Shown here piece by piece: positions 16,524-25,034 of a DNA stretch of 64,000 bases. The stretch is from Psychrobacillus sp. FSL H8-0483 (GTDB lineage: Bacteria > Bacillota > Bacilli > Bacillales_A > Planococcaceae), in the NCBI RefSeq assembly GCF_038637725.1, contig NZ_CP152052.1, positions 2,525,501 through 2,589,500 on the forward strand, written 5' to 3'. Both the position numbers and the translations under genes were made by a program. Below the pieces are notes generated by a model. The model made no database searches, was not told where the DNA came from, and saw only the letters and a program-made list of their open reading frames with translations. Position 1 is the stretch's first letter, and each line of letters starts with the position of its first letter.

Positions 16524-17885
16524 ATGACGAATTTAACAGGTCAAAATTGGCAAGTAAAAGATCAACAGTATGTTTGGCATTCGATGAAGCCGTACAATCC
16601 AAGTGCCACAATGATCGTAGAAAAATCAAAAGGGGCATGGATCACTGACATCGATGGAAAGCGTTACTTAGATGCCATGGCTGGTTTATGGTGTGTAAAC
16701 GTTGGGTATGGGCGAGAAGAAATCGCCAAAGTTGCTTACGACCAATTACTTGAAAACACATATACACCGCTATCAGTTGGTCACATCCCTGCCATTCAAT
16801 TGAGTGAAAAAATTAGCGAGGTATTAGGTGACGATTACGTTGTATTTTTCTCGAATAGCGGTTCAGAGGCGAACGAAGCAGCATTTAAAATCGCTCGCCA
16901 ATATCATCAGCAAAAAGGACACACAGGACGCACCAAATTTATCTCTCGGTATCGTGCCTACCACGGTAGTACGATGGGTTCATTAGCAGCAACAGGTCAA
17001 GCACAGCGCAAATACAAATACGAACCGTTAGCACCTGGCTTTATTCATGTCGCACCACCTGATGCTTACCGTGCAAATGAAGACCATATTACAGAACCCT
17101 CTGCCCTACCGTCTGTTCAGGCTATCGATAATGTCATGACGTGGGAGTTTTCCGATACGATCGCGGGCGTTATCCTGGAGCCCATTATTACCGGCGGCGG
17201 CGTGATTATGCCACATGAAGATTATTTACGTGGGGTGAAAGCTGTTTGTGAAAAACATGGTGCCCTTCTTATTGTTGACGAAGTAATTTGTGGCTTCGGA
17301 CGTACAGGCAAAGCATTTGGCTTCCAAAACTATGGCATTCAGCCAGATATTGTGACAATGGCAAAAGGTTTAACAAGCGCTTATATGCCCCTATCTGCAA
17401 CAGCTGTACGACGTGAAATTTATGAGGCATTCGCAGGTAGCGAGGAGTACGACTTCTTCCGCCATGTAAATACATTTGGTGGTTCTCCAGCGGCTTGTGC
17501 AGTTGCCCTTAAAAATATTGAAATCATGGAAAATGAAAACTTATTTGCACGTTCTGAAGAAATGGGCGCGATCATCCTCGCAGAGTTACAAGAACGTTTA
17601 AAAGACCATCCAAACGTAGGTAATATCCGAGGTAAAGGCTTACTACTCGGCATTGAGCTTGTGAGCGACAAAAACAGTAAAGCCCCACTCGACGTAGCTG
17701 CTGTCAATAAAGTGATTGGATTATGTAAAGATCGGGGTCTCATCATCGGAAAAAATGGTGTAACTGTTGCAGGCTTTAACAATGTTCTCACACTTTCACC
17801 ACCACTTATTATCTCGTTGGAAGAAAAGGATTTCATCGTAGAAAAATTCACGAACGCTTTAAACGAACTTTTACAACAGCCGTAA
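16524..17885 (+). CDS. Class III aminotransferase, probable beta-alanine:pyruvate (or 2-oxoglutarate) transaminase
   Basis: 453 residues. A PLP enzyme of fold type I with YHGSTMGSLAATG (about 149-161), the Asp of LLIVDEVICGFGRTG and the PLP lysine in TMAKGLTSAYMP (about 286). The N-terminal DAMAGLWCVNVGYGR is typical of omega-amino acid:pyruvate transaminases. In this locus it would turn beta-alanine into malonate semialdehyde, the substrate of the dehydrogenase encoded next. AAAGGAG precedes the ATG. Amino acceptor not decidable from sequence. Confidence 0.9.
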   Translation: MTNLTGQNWQVKDQQYVWHSMKPYNPSATMIVEKSKGAWITDIDGKRYLDAMAGLWCVNVGYGREEIAKVAYDQLLENTYTPLSVGHIPAIQLSEKISEVLGDDYVVFFSNSGSEANEAAFKIARQYHQQKGHTGRTKFISRYRAYHGSTMGSLAATGQAQRKYKYEPLAPGFIHVAPPDAYRANEDHITEPSALPSVQAIDNVMTWEFSDTIAGVILEPIITGGGVIMPHEDYLRGVKAVCEKHGALLIVDEVICGFGRTGKAFGFQNYGIQPDIVTMAKGLTSAYMPLSATAVRREIYEAFAGSEEYDFFRHVNTFGGSPAACAVALKNIEIMENENLFARSEEMGAIILAELQERLKDHPNVGNIRGKGLLLGIELVSDKNSKAPLDVAAVNKVIGLCKDRGLIIGKNGVTVAGFNNVLTLSPPLIISLEEKDFIVEKFTNALNELLQQP

Positions 17886-17925
17886 ACAATATTACTAGGC
17901 TATGTTATAGCTGTTAACTTGTTAT

Positions 17926-18036
17926 GCGAAAATGGCGTTGATTCCTGTGGGAATAGCAGTATAGCAAAGCCCCCCCACAGGAGCGTAGCGACGAGTTGGC
18001 TCAGCTACTGCCCTCGGAAAGCGCAACCATTTTCGC
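17926..18036. repeat. GC-rich dispersed repeat, copy 4
   Basis: GCGAAAATGGCGTTG at the left and CAACCATTTTCGC at the right form terminal inverted repeats around the family words CCCACAGGAGCGTAGCGACG and CCCTCGGAAAGCGC. It stands between the aminotransferase and the semialdehyde dehydrogenase, within what would otherwise be one transcription unit. Confidence 0.8.
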
Positions 18037-18090
18037 TAAAAACAATAATGGAATTTAATAGAGCCGAAAACAAAGGAGGAAATTAATTTT

Positions 18091-19611
18091 ATGGTAACCA
18101 ATACAGAAGTAAAAGAACTGGGGCATTTCATCAATGGGGAAATCACTCCTGGAAAGAGTGGTCAATTCTTAGATGTCTTCAACCCAAGCTCAGGGTCAGT
18201 CATTGCACGTGTACCTATCGCCACTAAAGAAGAAGTACAACACGCAATTGCAACAGCTAAAGCCGCATTTCCAGCATGGCGTGCACTATCCGTTGGTAAA
18301 CGCGCTGAAATTGTCTTGAAGTTCCGTCAATTGATGACAGAAAATATAGATGAATTAATCGACATGATTTGTACAGAAAGTGGAAAAACAATTGAAGACG
18401 CTAGGGGTGAAATCACGCGGGGATTAGAGTCTGTTGACTTAGCCATCAATGCCCCTCACCTCCTAAAAGGCGAGTACTCTGTAAATGTTGGTGGGCATAT
18501 CAATGCTTACTCAACTAAAGCACCACTTGGCGTTGTTGCAGCGATTTCCCCTTTTAACTTCCCTGTGATGGTGCCACTTGCTATTACAAGTATGGCAGTA
18601 GCAGTCGGCAATTCCGTTATTTTAAAGCCATCCGAGCGCGTACCTTGCTCAGCACTATTTTTATCGGAACTGTGGAAAGAAGCTGGTTTACCAGATGGTG
18701 TTTGGACAGTCATCAATGGCGACAAGGAAACTGTCAATGAATTACTAGAAAATCCAACTGTTGAAGCCATTTCGTTTGTTGGTTCAACACCAGTAGCTGA
18801 TTATATCTATGCAACAGGTTCCAAACATGGGAAACGCGTCACAGCATTAGGTGGCGGTAAAAACAATATGGTTGTCATGCCTGATGCTGACTTAGAACAA
18901 GTCGCAAACGCATTTTTGGGAGCTGCTTATGGGTCTGCTTCCCAACGTTGCATGGCCATTTCAACAATCATTCCGGTTGGCGAAGAGACAGCGAATAACC
19001 TTGTAAAAGTACTAGCTGATAAAATATCAAAATTAAAAGTAGGTCCATATACAGATCCAGAAGTTGATTTTGGACCCGTTATTACAAAGCAATCCAAGGA
19101 AACAATCATTGGTTTTATCGACCGCAGCTTAGAAGAAGGAGCTACGTTAGTATGCGATGGTCGCAACCCAGACATCGCGGAAAACTCAAATGGATTCTAC
19201 TTAGGCCCTACGCTATTAGACAATGTCAAACCAGGTATGGAGATTTATGAGCAAGAAGTATTTGGACCAGCTCGTAATGTGGTTCGTGTTGATTCATTAG
19301 AGGAAGCCATCGAATTAATCAATGCGCATGAGCTAGGTAACGGGGTTACAATCTTCACAAATAATGGTGCTGCCGCTCGCAAGTTCACCACTGAAATAGA
19401 AGTCGGCATGGTTGGTGTAAATGTGCCAATTCCAATCCCAGTCGGCTATCATAACTTTGGCGGCTGGAAACGCTCGAAATTCGGCGAGGGTCATATGTTT
19501 GGACCAGACCAAGTCCGCTTCTTCACAAAAGCAAAAACAATTTCAGAGAAGTGGTTTGAAGAAAATAGCGAATCCCATTCAACATTTGCATTTCCGAGTA
19601 ATAATGACTAA
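18091..19611 (+). CDS. mmsA: CoA-acylating (methyl)malonate-semialdehyde dehydrogenase
   Basis: 506 residues, slightly longer than the usual 485-500. An aldehyde dehydrogenase fold with ISPFNFPVMVPLA (about 151), ALGGGKNNMVVMPDAD (about 252) and the catalytic cysteine in ASQRCMAIS (about 287). The family (MmsA/IolA) oxidises malonate semialdehyde to acetyl-CoA with NAD+ and CoA, releasing CO2. It is the last step of uracil breakdown here and joins the pathway to central metabolism. AAAGGAGG lies upstream of the ATG. An inositol or valine role is possible for the family but not supported by the neighbours. Confidence 0.92.
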   Translation: MVTNTEVKELGHFINGEITPGKSGQFLDVFNPSSGSVIARVPIATKEEVQHAIATAKAAFPAWRALSVGKRAEIVLKFRQLMTENIDELIDMICTESGKTIEDARGEITRGLESVDLAINAPHLLKGEYSVNVGGHINAYSTKAPLGVVAAISPFNFPVMVPLAITSMAVAVGNSVILKPSERVPCSALFLSELWKEAGLPDGVWTVINGDKETVNELLENPTVEAISFVGSTPVADYIYATGSKHGKRVTALGGGKNNMVVMPDADLEQVANAFLGAAYGSASQRCMAISTIIPVGEETANNLVKVLADKISKLKVGPYTDPEVDFGPVITKQSKETIIGFIDRSLEEGATLVCDGRNPDIAENSNGFYLGPTLLDNVKPGMEIYEQEVFGPARNVVRVDSLEEAIELINAHELGNGVTIFTNNGAAARKFTTEIEVGMVGVNVPIPIPVGYHNFGGWKRSKFGEGHMFGPDQVRFFTKAKTISEKWFEENSESHSTFAFPSNND

Positions 19612-19771
19612 CTAGGTGAATTGGGATGTGCTAGGATGCCTACATTCTTGCATAAGCTTCGCCCGGATTTTTTTTAGTGATTAATATAAAATGAGAAGTG
19701 TCGCATAACACTCCTCAAATGCAACTTCTACCGTAAAGGTGGTGGTTGTCTATATTTAGTTTTTCTTACGA

Positions 19772-19812
19772 GAACCACTCTTTTGCTTCAGGCGAGGAGT
19801 GGTTTTCTTTTG
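19772..19812 (+). terminator. Terminator after mmsA
   Basis: GAACCACTC and GAGTGGTTTTC pair around a 15-base loop and are followed by TTTTG. It lies about 160 bp after the stop, so a leader-like stretch of unknown use separates them. Confidence 0.65.
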
Positions 19813-19824
19813 TTCTATAGAGCT

Positions 19825-20607
19825 CTAGACGTTGGGCCTGGTTCCAATGACGACAGTAGCGTCAAGTTCGTCGTAATATGCCACCTGTGTTATTAGCCCG
19901 TTTTGAATAAAAATCTCGACTGTCAACTGTGCCTGTCGCTCGCTAGTCTCAACCAACAGATGACCGCCCGGTGCAAGCCAGAGTGTTGCCTCAGCCGCCA
20001 CCCGTCGCTGGACGTCAAGCCCGTCCGCTCCCCCATCGAGTGCCACCCGTGCCTCATGTATGCGGGCCTCCTGGGGTAACAGTACGATCGCTTCGGTAGG
20101 GACGTAGGGTGCGTTTGCGACCAGGACGTTGACACGACCCCGTATTGTGGATGGCAGTGGCTCATAGAGGTCTCCTTCATACACGTGACCCTCGACGGAA
20201 GTTACGTTTCGGCGGGCGCACCGCACCGCTGCTGGATCAATGTCGGCGGCGTACAACTCGATTCCTTCCATAGTTACGGCCAGTGCTGAGCCCACTGCGC
20301 CTGTGCCACAGCACAGGTCAACCACAATGGCGCCTTGTGTTACGAGAGCTGCTGCTTGGCGGACTAAAAACTCAGTGCGACGGCGGGGTACGAAGACCCC
20401 CGGGTCCACCGCTATCCGGATACCGCAAAATTCAGCCCACCCTAAGACGTGTTCAAGGGGCAAACCGTTTATTCGCCGTTCCACCATGGTGGCAAATTCG
20501 GCCGGCGACTGTGCCTCAGAGAAAAACAACCGTGCCTCTTCTTCTGCGAATACACAACCGGCTATCCGAAGCCTGGTTATTATACTTATTTTTGTTTCGT
20601 CGTCCAT
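19825..20607 (-). CDS. Putative protein N5-glutamine methyltransferase (PrmC/HemK-like), foreign composition
   Basis: About 260 residues. SAM-dependent methyltransferase with VVDLCCGTGAVGSAL (motif I, about residue 107-121 from this start), YAADIDPAAV and LVANAPYVPTEA. The last is the place of the NPPY motif of PrmC, here NAPY. PrmC-type enzymes methylate glutamine side chains of release factors; the substrate of this branch is unknown. The gene is visibly GC-rich against AT-rich neighbours, and words such as FVPRRRTEFLVRQAA recall actinobacterial homologues, so recent transfer is likely. The ATG at 20607 matches family N-termini; an in-frame GTG at 20640 is the longer choice. It stands alone. 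Confidence 0.8.
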   Translation of the reverse strand: MDDETKISIITRLRIAGCVFAEEEARLFFSEAQSPAEFATMVERRINGLPLEHVLGWAEFCGIRIAVDPGVFVPRRRTEFLVRQAAALVTQGAIVVDLCCGTGAVGSALAVTMEGIELYAADIDPAAVRCARRNVTSVEGHVYEGDLYEPLPSTIRGRVNVLVANAPYVPTEAIVLLPQEARIHEARVALDGGADGLDVQRRVAAEATLWLAPGGHLLVETSERQAQLTVEIFIQNGLITQVAYYDELDATVVIGTRPNV

Positions 20608-20698
20608 ATAAAAATTAATTTGCTCTTCTATTAATATCACCTAATCTTGATAACTTATTAGTATATTATTTATTATTCGTTAAAAATAGGAGAAATCC

Positions 20699-20938
20699 TT
20701 CTTGAACTAACCTGCTGCGTTACTTGAATAAGAAAAAGGCTCTATTTCTACTAAAGTAAAGCACCCGTTAGCCATCCATGAAGCCCAAAATAATGCTGCA
20801 CCACAGAGTATGAAAAATGGTTAAGAGTGGTCAAAACTAATAATCCACCGAAATCCATAGACTTATTAATGTACGCCCTCCTCTTTTTTTATTGATTGAG
20901 CAGGGTCTTCTTAACTGTTGTCATTTTTCTTTCAACTT
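20699..20938 (+). repeat. Hairpin repeat copy 7 (extended form, 240 bp)
   Basis: Left hairpin TTGAACTAA, CCTGCTGCG, TTACTTGAATAAG, then AAAGCACCCGTTAGCCATCC, GCACCACAGAGTATG and an extra segment (CCACCGAAATC, TATTAATGTACG, CTCCTCTTTTTTT, AGGGTCTTCTTAA). Copy 17 at 34391 shares the extra segment, so the long form is also a repeat. It lies upstream of the GC-rich methyltransferase gene. Confidence 0.85.
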
Positions 20939-21271
20939 ATTTTCATTAATATTAAACCTGTTTATAAATAATGAATTTGAAATTATTAACAGATGAAAGT
21001 AAATTAAAGATAAACCACCCCCTCCTTTACACTTCAAAGATACTATGCTTTCGCATAAAAATGGTTCATATTATTTTTAAATTTGTTAAAACTAATAATA
21101 AGTGAAAAATAGATATGTAGAGAGTTGCAAACAACTTTAATTTTGGGGATGATAAAAATTTTTAGACATTACACTTTTTATGAGACTCATTTAGGGAAAT
21201 TTATATACAAAAAAAAAGAACGACTTAAATATAAGCCGTTACGTTTTGTATCTCTATTCAAATGGTATCAT
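20939..21271. other. AT-rich gene-free stretch
   Basis: About 330 bp between two hairpin repeats and before the AraC stop. A GGAGGGGG ribosome-binding-like word occurs on the minus strand near 21020 but no reading frame follows it. A weak inverted repeat (GAACGACTTAAATAT, AAGCCGTTACG) lies near 21218-21244. Nothing else is recognised. Confidence 0.4.
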
Positions 21272-21303
21272 CTTCAACAAAACTGCTTCTTTAGTTGAAT
21301 AAG
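21272..21303 (+). repeat. Hairpin repeat copy 8 (minimal form)
   Basis: TTCAACAAA, ACTGCTTCT loop, TTAGTTGAATAAG only. It ends 16 bp beyond the AraC gene stop. Confidence 0.75.
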
Positions 21304-21318
21304 AATAAAAATATACAG

Positions 21319-22209
21319 TTAATTATCATCCATTTTTATTTTTTTGTATGCCAATGGCGTCTTCTTCATAGATGCTCGGAATTTCTCAATAAAATAACTT
21401 GTACTGTTAAAACCTACCTGATAGGCAACTTCGGTAATGCTCATTTCTGCTTGTTGCAGTAGAATTAAGCTCTTCTGAATTCGATAATCCACTACATAAT
21501 TTAAAGGTGTCGTATTTAATACTTTCTTAAAATATCGGCAGCTTTCAGAACGACTCAATTGACCTGCTTTTGCAATATCATCTAACATAATTTTCTCAGC
21601 ATAATGTAAATGTATCCAACTTAACATTTGCTTCATTCGCTGACTTTTTAACATTTCAGTCTGAACGTATTCTGGTTGAAAACCATTAATGATTAGGTTT
21701 TTCCAAATTAATGCTAGTTGCATTGTTATATCAATTTCAAAGTATTGTGATTTTCGCTCAATCAGCTGTTTGATTTTTAAAATTGCTTCTAATATATTTT
21801 TCCCCCAAAGTTCATTCGCATTTATATATAAATAAGGTAAATTAGTCGCTCTAATATAGGGACTTACATAGGTTGTATAGAGTTCTAGAGATAAAACGAA
21901 ATGAGGAGAAACATTAAAACATATATAAACACATCCCGATTGGTTCTTATCTTTCGCCATATGTAGGCAACCACTATTTATAAATAAACCGTCGCCTCTT
22001 CTAACCACAATTTCATCTTTATTTATTTGGAAGATTGCTTCTCCTTTTACTACAAAAACAAATTGAATTTCATCATGCCAATGAAGTGGTATATACCCAT
22101 TGATGTTTTGGTTAATAGTTGTTTCATAGCATGCAATGGGGAGTACAATTGTGCGATGCTCAGTTAGCTCTTTTAAGCTTTGATCAACTTTAAAATTTTT
22201 TATTTGCAT
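21319..22209 (-). CDS. AraC family transcriptional regulator
   Basis: 296 residues. An N-terminal cupin-like sensing domain (LHWHDEIQFVFVVKGEA, about 42-58) and a C-terminal double helix-turn-helix (about 190-290) with LSRSESCRYFKKVL and VAYQVGFNSTSYFIEKFRA. It binds DNA and probably responds to a small molecule in the cupin pocket. It is divergent from the EamA exporter gene across a 106-bp gap, so that exporter is the likely target. Ligand unknown. Confidence 0.88.
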   Translation of the reverse strand: MQIKNFKVDQSLKELTEHRTIVLPIACYETTINQNINGYIPLHWHDEIQFVFVVKGEAIFQINKDEIVVRRGDGLFINSGCLHMAKDKNQSGCVYICFNVSPHFVLSLELYTTYVSPYIRATNLPYLYINANELWGKNILEAILKIKQLIERKSQYFEIDITMQLALIWKNLIINGFQPEYVQTEMLKSQRMKQMLSWIHLHYAEKIMLDDIAKAGQLSRSESCRYFKKVLNTTPLNYVVDYRIQKSLILLQQAEMSITEVAYQVGFNSTSYFIEKFRASMKKTPLAYKKIKMDDN

Positions 22210-22315
22210 ATAACCACCTCAAAATCCTTTTATTTTTTTATTTGATTCTAGTATTTATTACGGTATCTTTCAATTATCATAACACTATTATTATATTTAA
22301 GGTGGAGATAAAATC

Positions 22316-23263
22316 ATGAATATAACCGCTAGAGGTAGGGGTTTATTTTTTGTAATTACAGGAGCGATATTTTGGGGAATCGGCGGAACCGTGTCTCAAA
22401 AACTTTTCCAACAGTATACAATTGATGTAAATTGGCTAGTAACAATACGGTTGATTATAGCAGGTTTCTTACTCTTAACCGTTCAATTCTTTGTTAAAGA
22501 CGGTTCTCAAATATTTGCTGTCTGGAAAGATAAAAAAGGCGGTTTTCAACTCGTAATCTTTGGGTTTTTCGGAATGCTTGCAGTACAGTACACATATATG
22601 GCATCAATAGCTGCTGGAAACGCTGCTGTTGCAACATTATTACAATATTTATCACCCGTCATGATTATCATTTATTTAATTTTCCGCAAACAAACAGTTC
22701 TATCAAGACAAGATTTATTAACGGTTTCCTTAGCTCTATTTGGCTGTTTTTTCTTACTAACAAACGGTTCCATTTCACAACTATCTGTACCAACTTCAGC
22801 TATCGTTTGGGGGATTTTATCTGGCATAGCAGCAGCATTTTATACTTTATATGGTGCTTATTTACTGAAGAGATATGATTCTCTTGTAATTGTTGGCTGG
22901 GCTATGATTATCGGTGGTATTGCATTAAGTTTTATCAGCCCTCCTTGGAAAATCAACTTAGCACACTTAACGACAGAAGCTTATTTATACTTAGGTTTCG
23001 TGATTATTTTCGGTACGATGCTTGCTTTCTGGTTTTATATAGAGAGTTTAAAAAGTCTTTCGCCGAAAGAGACAAGTCTTCTCGGAAGTCTAGAGCCACT
23101 AGCAGCAGTTTTTACAACCGTATTCTGGTTAAGAGAACCTTTTGGAACTTTTCAATGGGTTGGAACTGTTTGCATAATTGGAATGACTTTATTGTTGGCA
23201 TTGAATAAAAATTTTTCATCAAAGACTAACAAGGCTGCCGGAAAAGAAAGCCTCTTTGATTAA
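22316..23263 (+). CDS. EamA/DMT family transporter
   Basis: 315 residues with ten hydrophobic helices in two EamA repeats (about 8-145 and 160-300). [16 protein letters not shown] at the start and [20 protein letters not shown] in the second half are family words. Members export amino acids, nucleosides or other metabolites across the cell membrane; the substrate here is not readable. AAGGTGGAG lies before the ATG. Divergent AraC regulator upstream, hairpin repeat 21 bp after the stop. Confidence 0.88.
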   Translation: MNITARGRGLFFVITGAIFWGIGGTVSQKLFQQYTIDVNWLVTIRLIIAGFLLLTVQFFVKDGSQIFAVWKDKKGGFQLVIFGFFGMLAVQYTYMASIAAGNAAVATLLQYLSPVMIIIYLIFRKQTVLSRQDLLTVSLALFGCFFLLTNGSISQLSVPTSAIVWGILSGIAAAFYTLYGAYLLKRYDSLVIVGWAMIIGGIALSFISPPWKINLAHLTTEAYLYLGFVIIFGTMLAFWFYIESLKSLSPKETSLLGSLEPLAAVFTTVFWLREPFGTFQWVGTVCIIGMTLLLALNKNFSSKTNKAAGKESLFD

Positions 23264-23283
23264 ACTAAACCTTCTATGTATAG

Positions 23284-23347
23284 CTTATTCAACTAAACTG
23301 TTGCGTTAGTTTAATAATAAAAAAGAGCTGTCTAAGCAACTCCACGA
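23284..23347 (+). repeat. Hairpin repeat copy 9 (short form)
   Basis: CTTATTCAACTAA, ACTGTTGCG loop, TTAGTTTAATAA, then AAAAAGAGCTGTCTAAGCAAC. It keeps the same orientation as the other copies although the adjoining gene (EamA) is on the opposite strand. Confidence 0.8.
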
Positions 23348-23392
23348 TTACTTGCTGGGTATTCTAAACAAGAACGTACCCACACGATTTTT

Positions 23393-23467
23393 GTTGAACT
23401 AACCTGCCCCTTTAGTTCAATAAGAAAAAGAGCCACCTAAACAGTTATTTTCATGGTAGTTGAGCAA
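23393..23467 (+). repeat. Hairpin repeat copy 10
   Basis: Perfect stem TTGAACTAA/TTAGTTCAA (a G-C pair at the third position), CCTGCCCC loop, AATAAGAAAAAGAGCC, then TTTTCATGGTAGTTGAGCAAG. It ends 13 bp beyond the NUDIX stop. Confidence 0.88.
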
Positions 23468-23479
23468 GGAATACAATTT

Positions 23480-23929
23480 TTATCTTAACCAATCCAATTG
23501 TATCGCTCGCTCTTTAGCGATATCTAGAATCTGTATCCTTGTCTCATTTCCTAATTCTACTTTAGAGATTATTTGTTTAGCAGTTTCAAAATTAGAGATT
23601 ACATACCCTAATTTCTCAAAATCGAATGTAGAAGTTAGAAATTTTACAGCCTTTACTAAAAACCACACTGTATAAGTATCCGATGCTTGCCAATACCACG
23701 ATGCAAATGGAATCCTCTTAGTACTAAGTGTCATACCTACTTCCTCCATAGCTTCACGTTCAAGTGCTTCATCAATGCTTTCGTTCTCTTCAATTCTTCC
23801 ACCAATAGTCGTTAATAGCTTTTCTTCTTTATCCCACGCCATAACAATTGTTCCATTTTCCGTTATTGGAATACAATGTACACCCGCAATTCTTTTATCT
23901 TCAGGTAAATCAATTATCGTATTTAACAT
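23480..23929 (-). CDS. NUDIX hydrolase
   Basis: 149 residues from the preferred ATG, which has GGGGGAG 6 bases upstream; a longer frame from 23953 swallows that site. The NUDIX box G-x5-E-x7-REUXEEXGU is complete: GRIEENESIDEALEREAMEE then VGM (about residues 42-65). It hydrolyses a nucleoside diphosphate linked to another group, needing Mg2+. Substrate unknown; oxidised nucleotides or sugar nucleotides are usual. First of three NUDIX genes in the accessory region, each alone between repeats. Confidence 0.85.
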   Translation of the reverse strand: MLNTIIDLPEDKRIAGVHCIPITENGTIVMAWDKEEKLLTTIGGRIEENESIDEALEREAMEEVGMTLSTKRIPFASWYWQASDTYTVWFLVKAVKFLTSTFDFEKLGYVISNFETAKQIISKVELGNETRIQILDIAKERAIQLDWLR

Positions 23930-24015
23930 AGTCATCTCCCCCGTTTCATACAAAGTCCTTTAGTATTACTTCGCCTAAAGACATCCTTTTTCCTATTAAC
24001 TATAACAACATTCTG

Positions 24016-24050
24016 TTATTCAACTAAGCACTCGTAGTTCAATAAAAAGT
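24016..24050 (+). repeat. Hairpin repeat copy 11 (minimal, variant loop)
   Basis: TTATTCAACTAA, GCACTC loop, GTAGTTCAATAAAAAG. The loop belongs to the second hairpin type (AAAGCACCCG) of the long copies. It overlaps the end of the DUF5316 remnant and supplies its stop codon. Confidence 0.65.
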
Positions 24051-24210
24051 AAAACAAAATTGCTACTACTAAACCTGGAATTGCAATCAAAGCTGAACGG
24101 TAACTAACATTATTTATTTGATTTTTACCCTCAACAGATTCAGTTGCTAAGTTAGCCCTCATTCTATCTTCACTTACTAATACACCTGAAAAAATGAATG
24201 ATATCCTAAT
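24016..24210 (-). pseudogene. DUF5316-like gene remnant
   Basis: A minus-strand frame with FSGVLVSEDRMRANLATESV and a C-terminal hydrophobic helix (ALIAIPGLVVAILFYFLLN) resembles the second half of DUF5316, a small two-helix membrane family. No start codon or first helix is found upstream, and the last codons run into hairpin repeat copy 11, so it is read as a 5'-truncated gene. Family assignment is from memory of the motif. Confidence 0.45.
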
Positions 24211-24505
24211 ATAGCATTGGCGTACGTCCTACTAAGCGAAACCATACAACGACAAAAGTTAAGGAGGAAGCTAGTTAGTAATTCAAATTAGGGAATGCCC
24301 AAATCAAAACGCAATTATGATCATCGTAAGTGAATTGCATGTATATATTAATGTAATTGAACTGCATATTAAAAGTGATAATTTGAATAAATGAATAATT
24401 ATGAATATACTAATAATTACAAATTCGTAATAGTTAATGAGCTTCCTAGTGTATACGCTATCAATGTGCGAATTTCAAAACTTACATTAGAAGAGGGGAT
24501 TTTAA
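24211..24505. other. AT-rich region before the cupin gene
   Basis: No gene was recognised. It contains AAGGAGGAAGC near 24261 without a following frame, and direct repeats of GTGAATTGCATGTA / GTAATTGAACTGCAT near 24328-24366 that could be regulator sites for the cupin gene. Confidence 0.35.
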
Positions 24506-24973
24506 ATGAATAATGCAAAAGCTGTAGAAGTATATGATGCAGGTAATATCTGTCCAGATGATTTACCGTGGATTCCTTATTTTGGGGTGGCTCATTTTAA
24601 GTTACTTAAGGTTAATCCAGTAACAGGGCAAACTATCACCCTGTTAAAAGTTCCTGCGGGGACACAGCTTCCTACGCATTTCCATCCTGGAACGGTTATT
24701 GTGTATACCATTAATGGCTCTTGGAGATATATGGAGAATGATTGGGTTTCTAACGCTGGGGATGTAGTTTATGAGCCTGCTGGATCCCAACACACACCTG
24801 AATCTATAGGAGATGAAGAGGTTATTACGTTAAATATTGTTGAGGCAACATTAGACTATTTGAATGAGAATGGAGAAATTATTGCTAGAGATAATTGGCA
24901 GTCATTCTTGCAAAAATACCATGATCATTGTGCCGCTGAAGGAATTACACCTATAGATGTGACTCAATTTTAA
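24506..24973 (+). CDS. Cupin, 2,4'-dihydroxyacetophenone dioxygenase-like
   Basis: 155 residues, one cupin barrel. Metal-ligand words THFHPGTVIVYTINGSW (about 52-68) and YEPAGSQHTPE (about 86-96) give three histidines and a glutamate-like position. The whole-length pattern (DDLPWIPYFGVAHFKLLKVN at the start, WQSFLQKYHDHCAAEG at the end) fits the dihydroxyacetophenone dioxygenase / ChrR-like group, which bind iron and cleave aromatic side chains or sense oxidants. Real substrate unknown. GAAGAGGGG precedes the ATG. Convergent with a LysR gene. Confidence 0.78.
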   Translation: MNNAKAVEVYDAGNICPDDLPWIPYFGVAHFKLLKVNPVTGQTITLLKVPAGTQLPTHFHPGTVIVYTINGSWRYMENDWVSNAGDVVYEPAGSQHTPESIGDEEVITLNIVEATLDYLNENGEIIARDNWQSFLQKYHDHCAAEGITPIDVTQF

Positions 24974-24985
24974 TAGTTAGATTGA

Positions 24986-25034
24986 TAAAAAAAGAGAAGC
25001 CCTTCCATAAGACGAAGTGGCAACTCTTTTTTTC
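24986..25034. terminator. Shared terminator between cupin and LysR genes
   Basis: AAAAAAAGAG and CTCTTTTTTT bracket a partially paired loop; with A and T runs on both sides it can act in both directions for the two converging genes. Confidence 0.6.

Noticed and set aside
20240-20634. Several long plus-strand frames
   Set aside because: They are antisense to the GC-rich methyltransferase gene, whose composition keeps other frames open.
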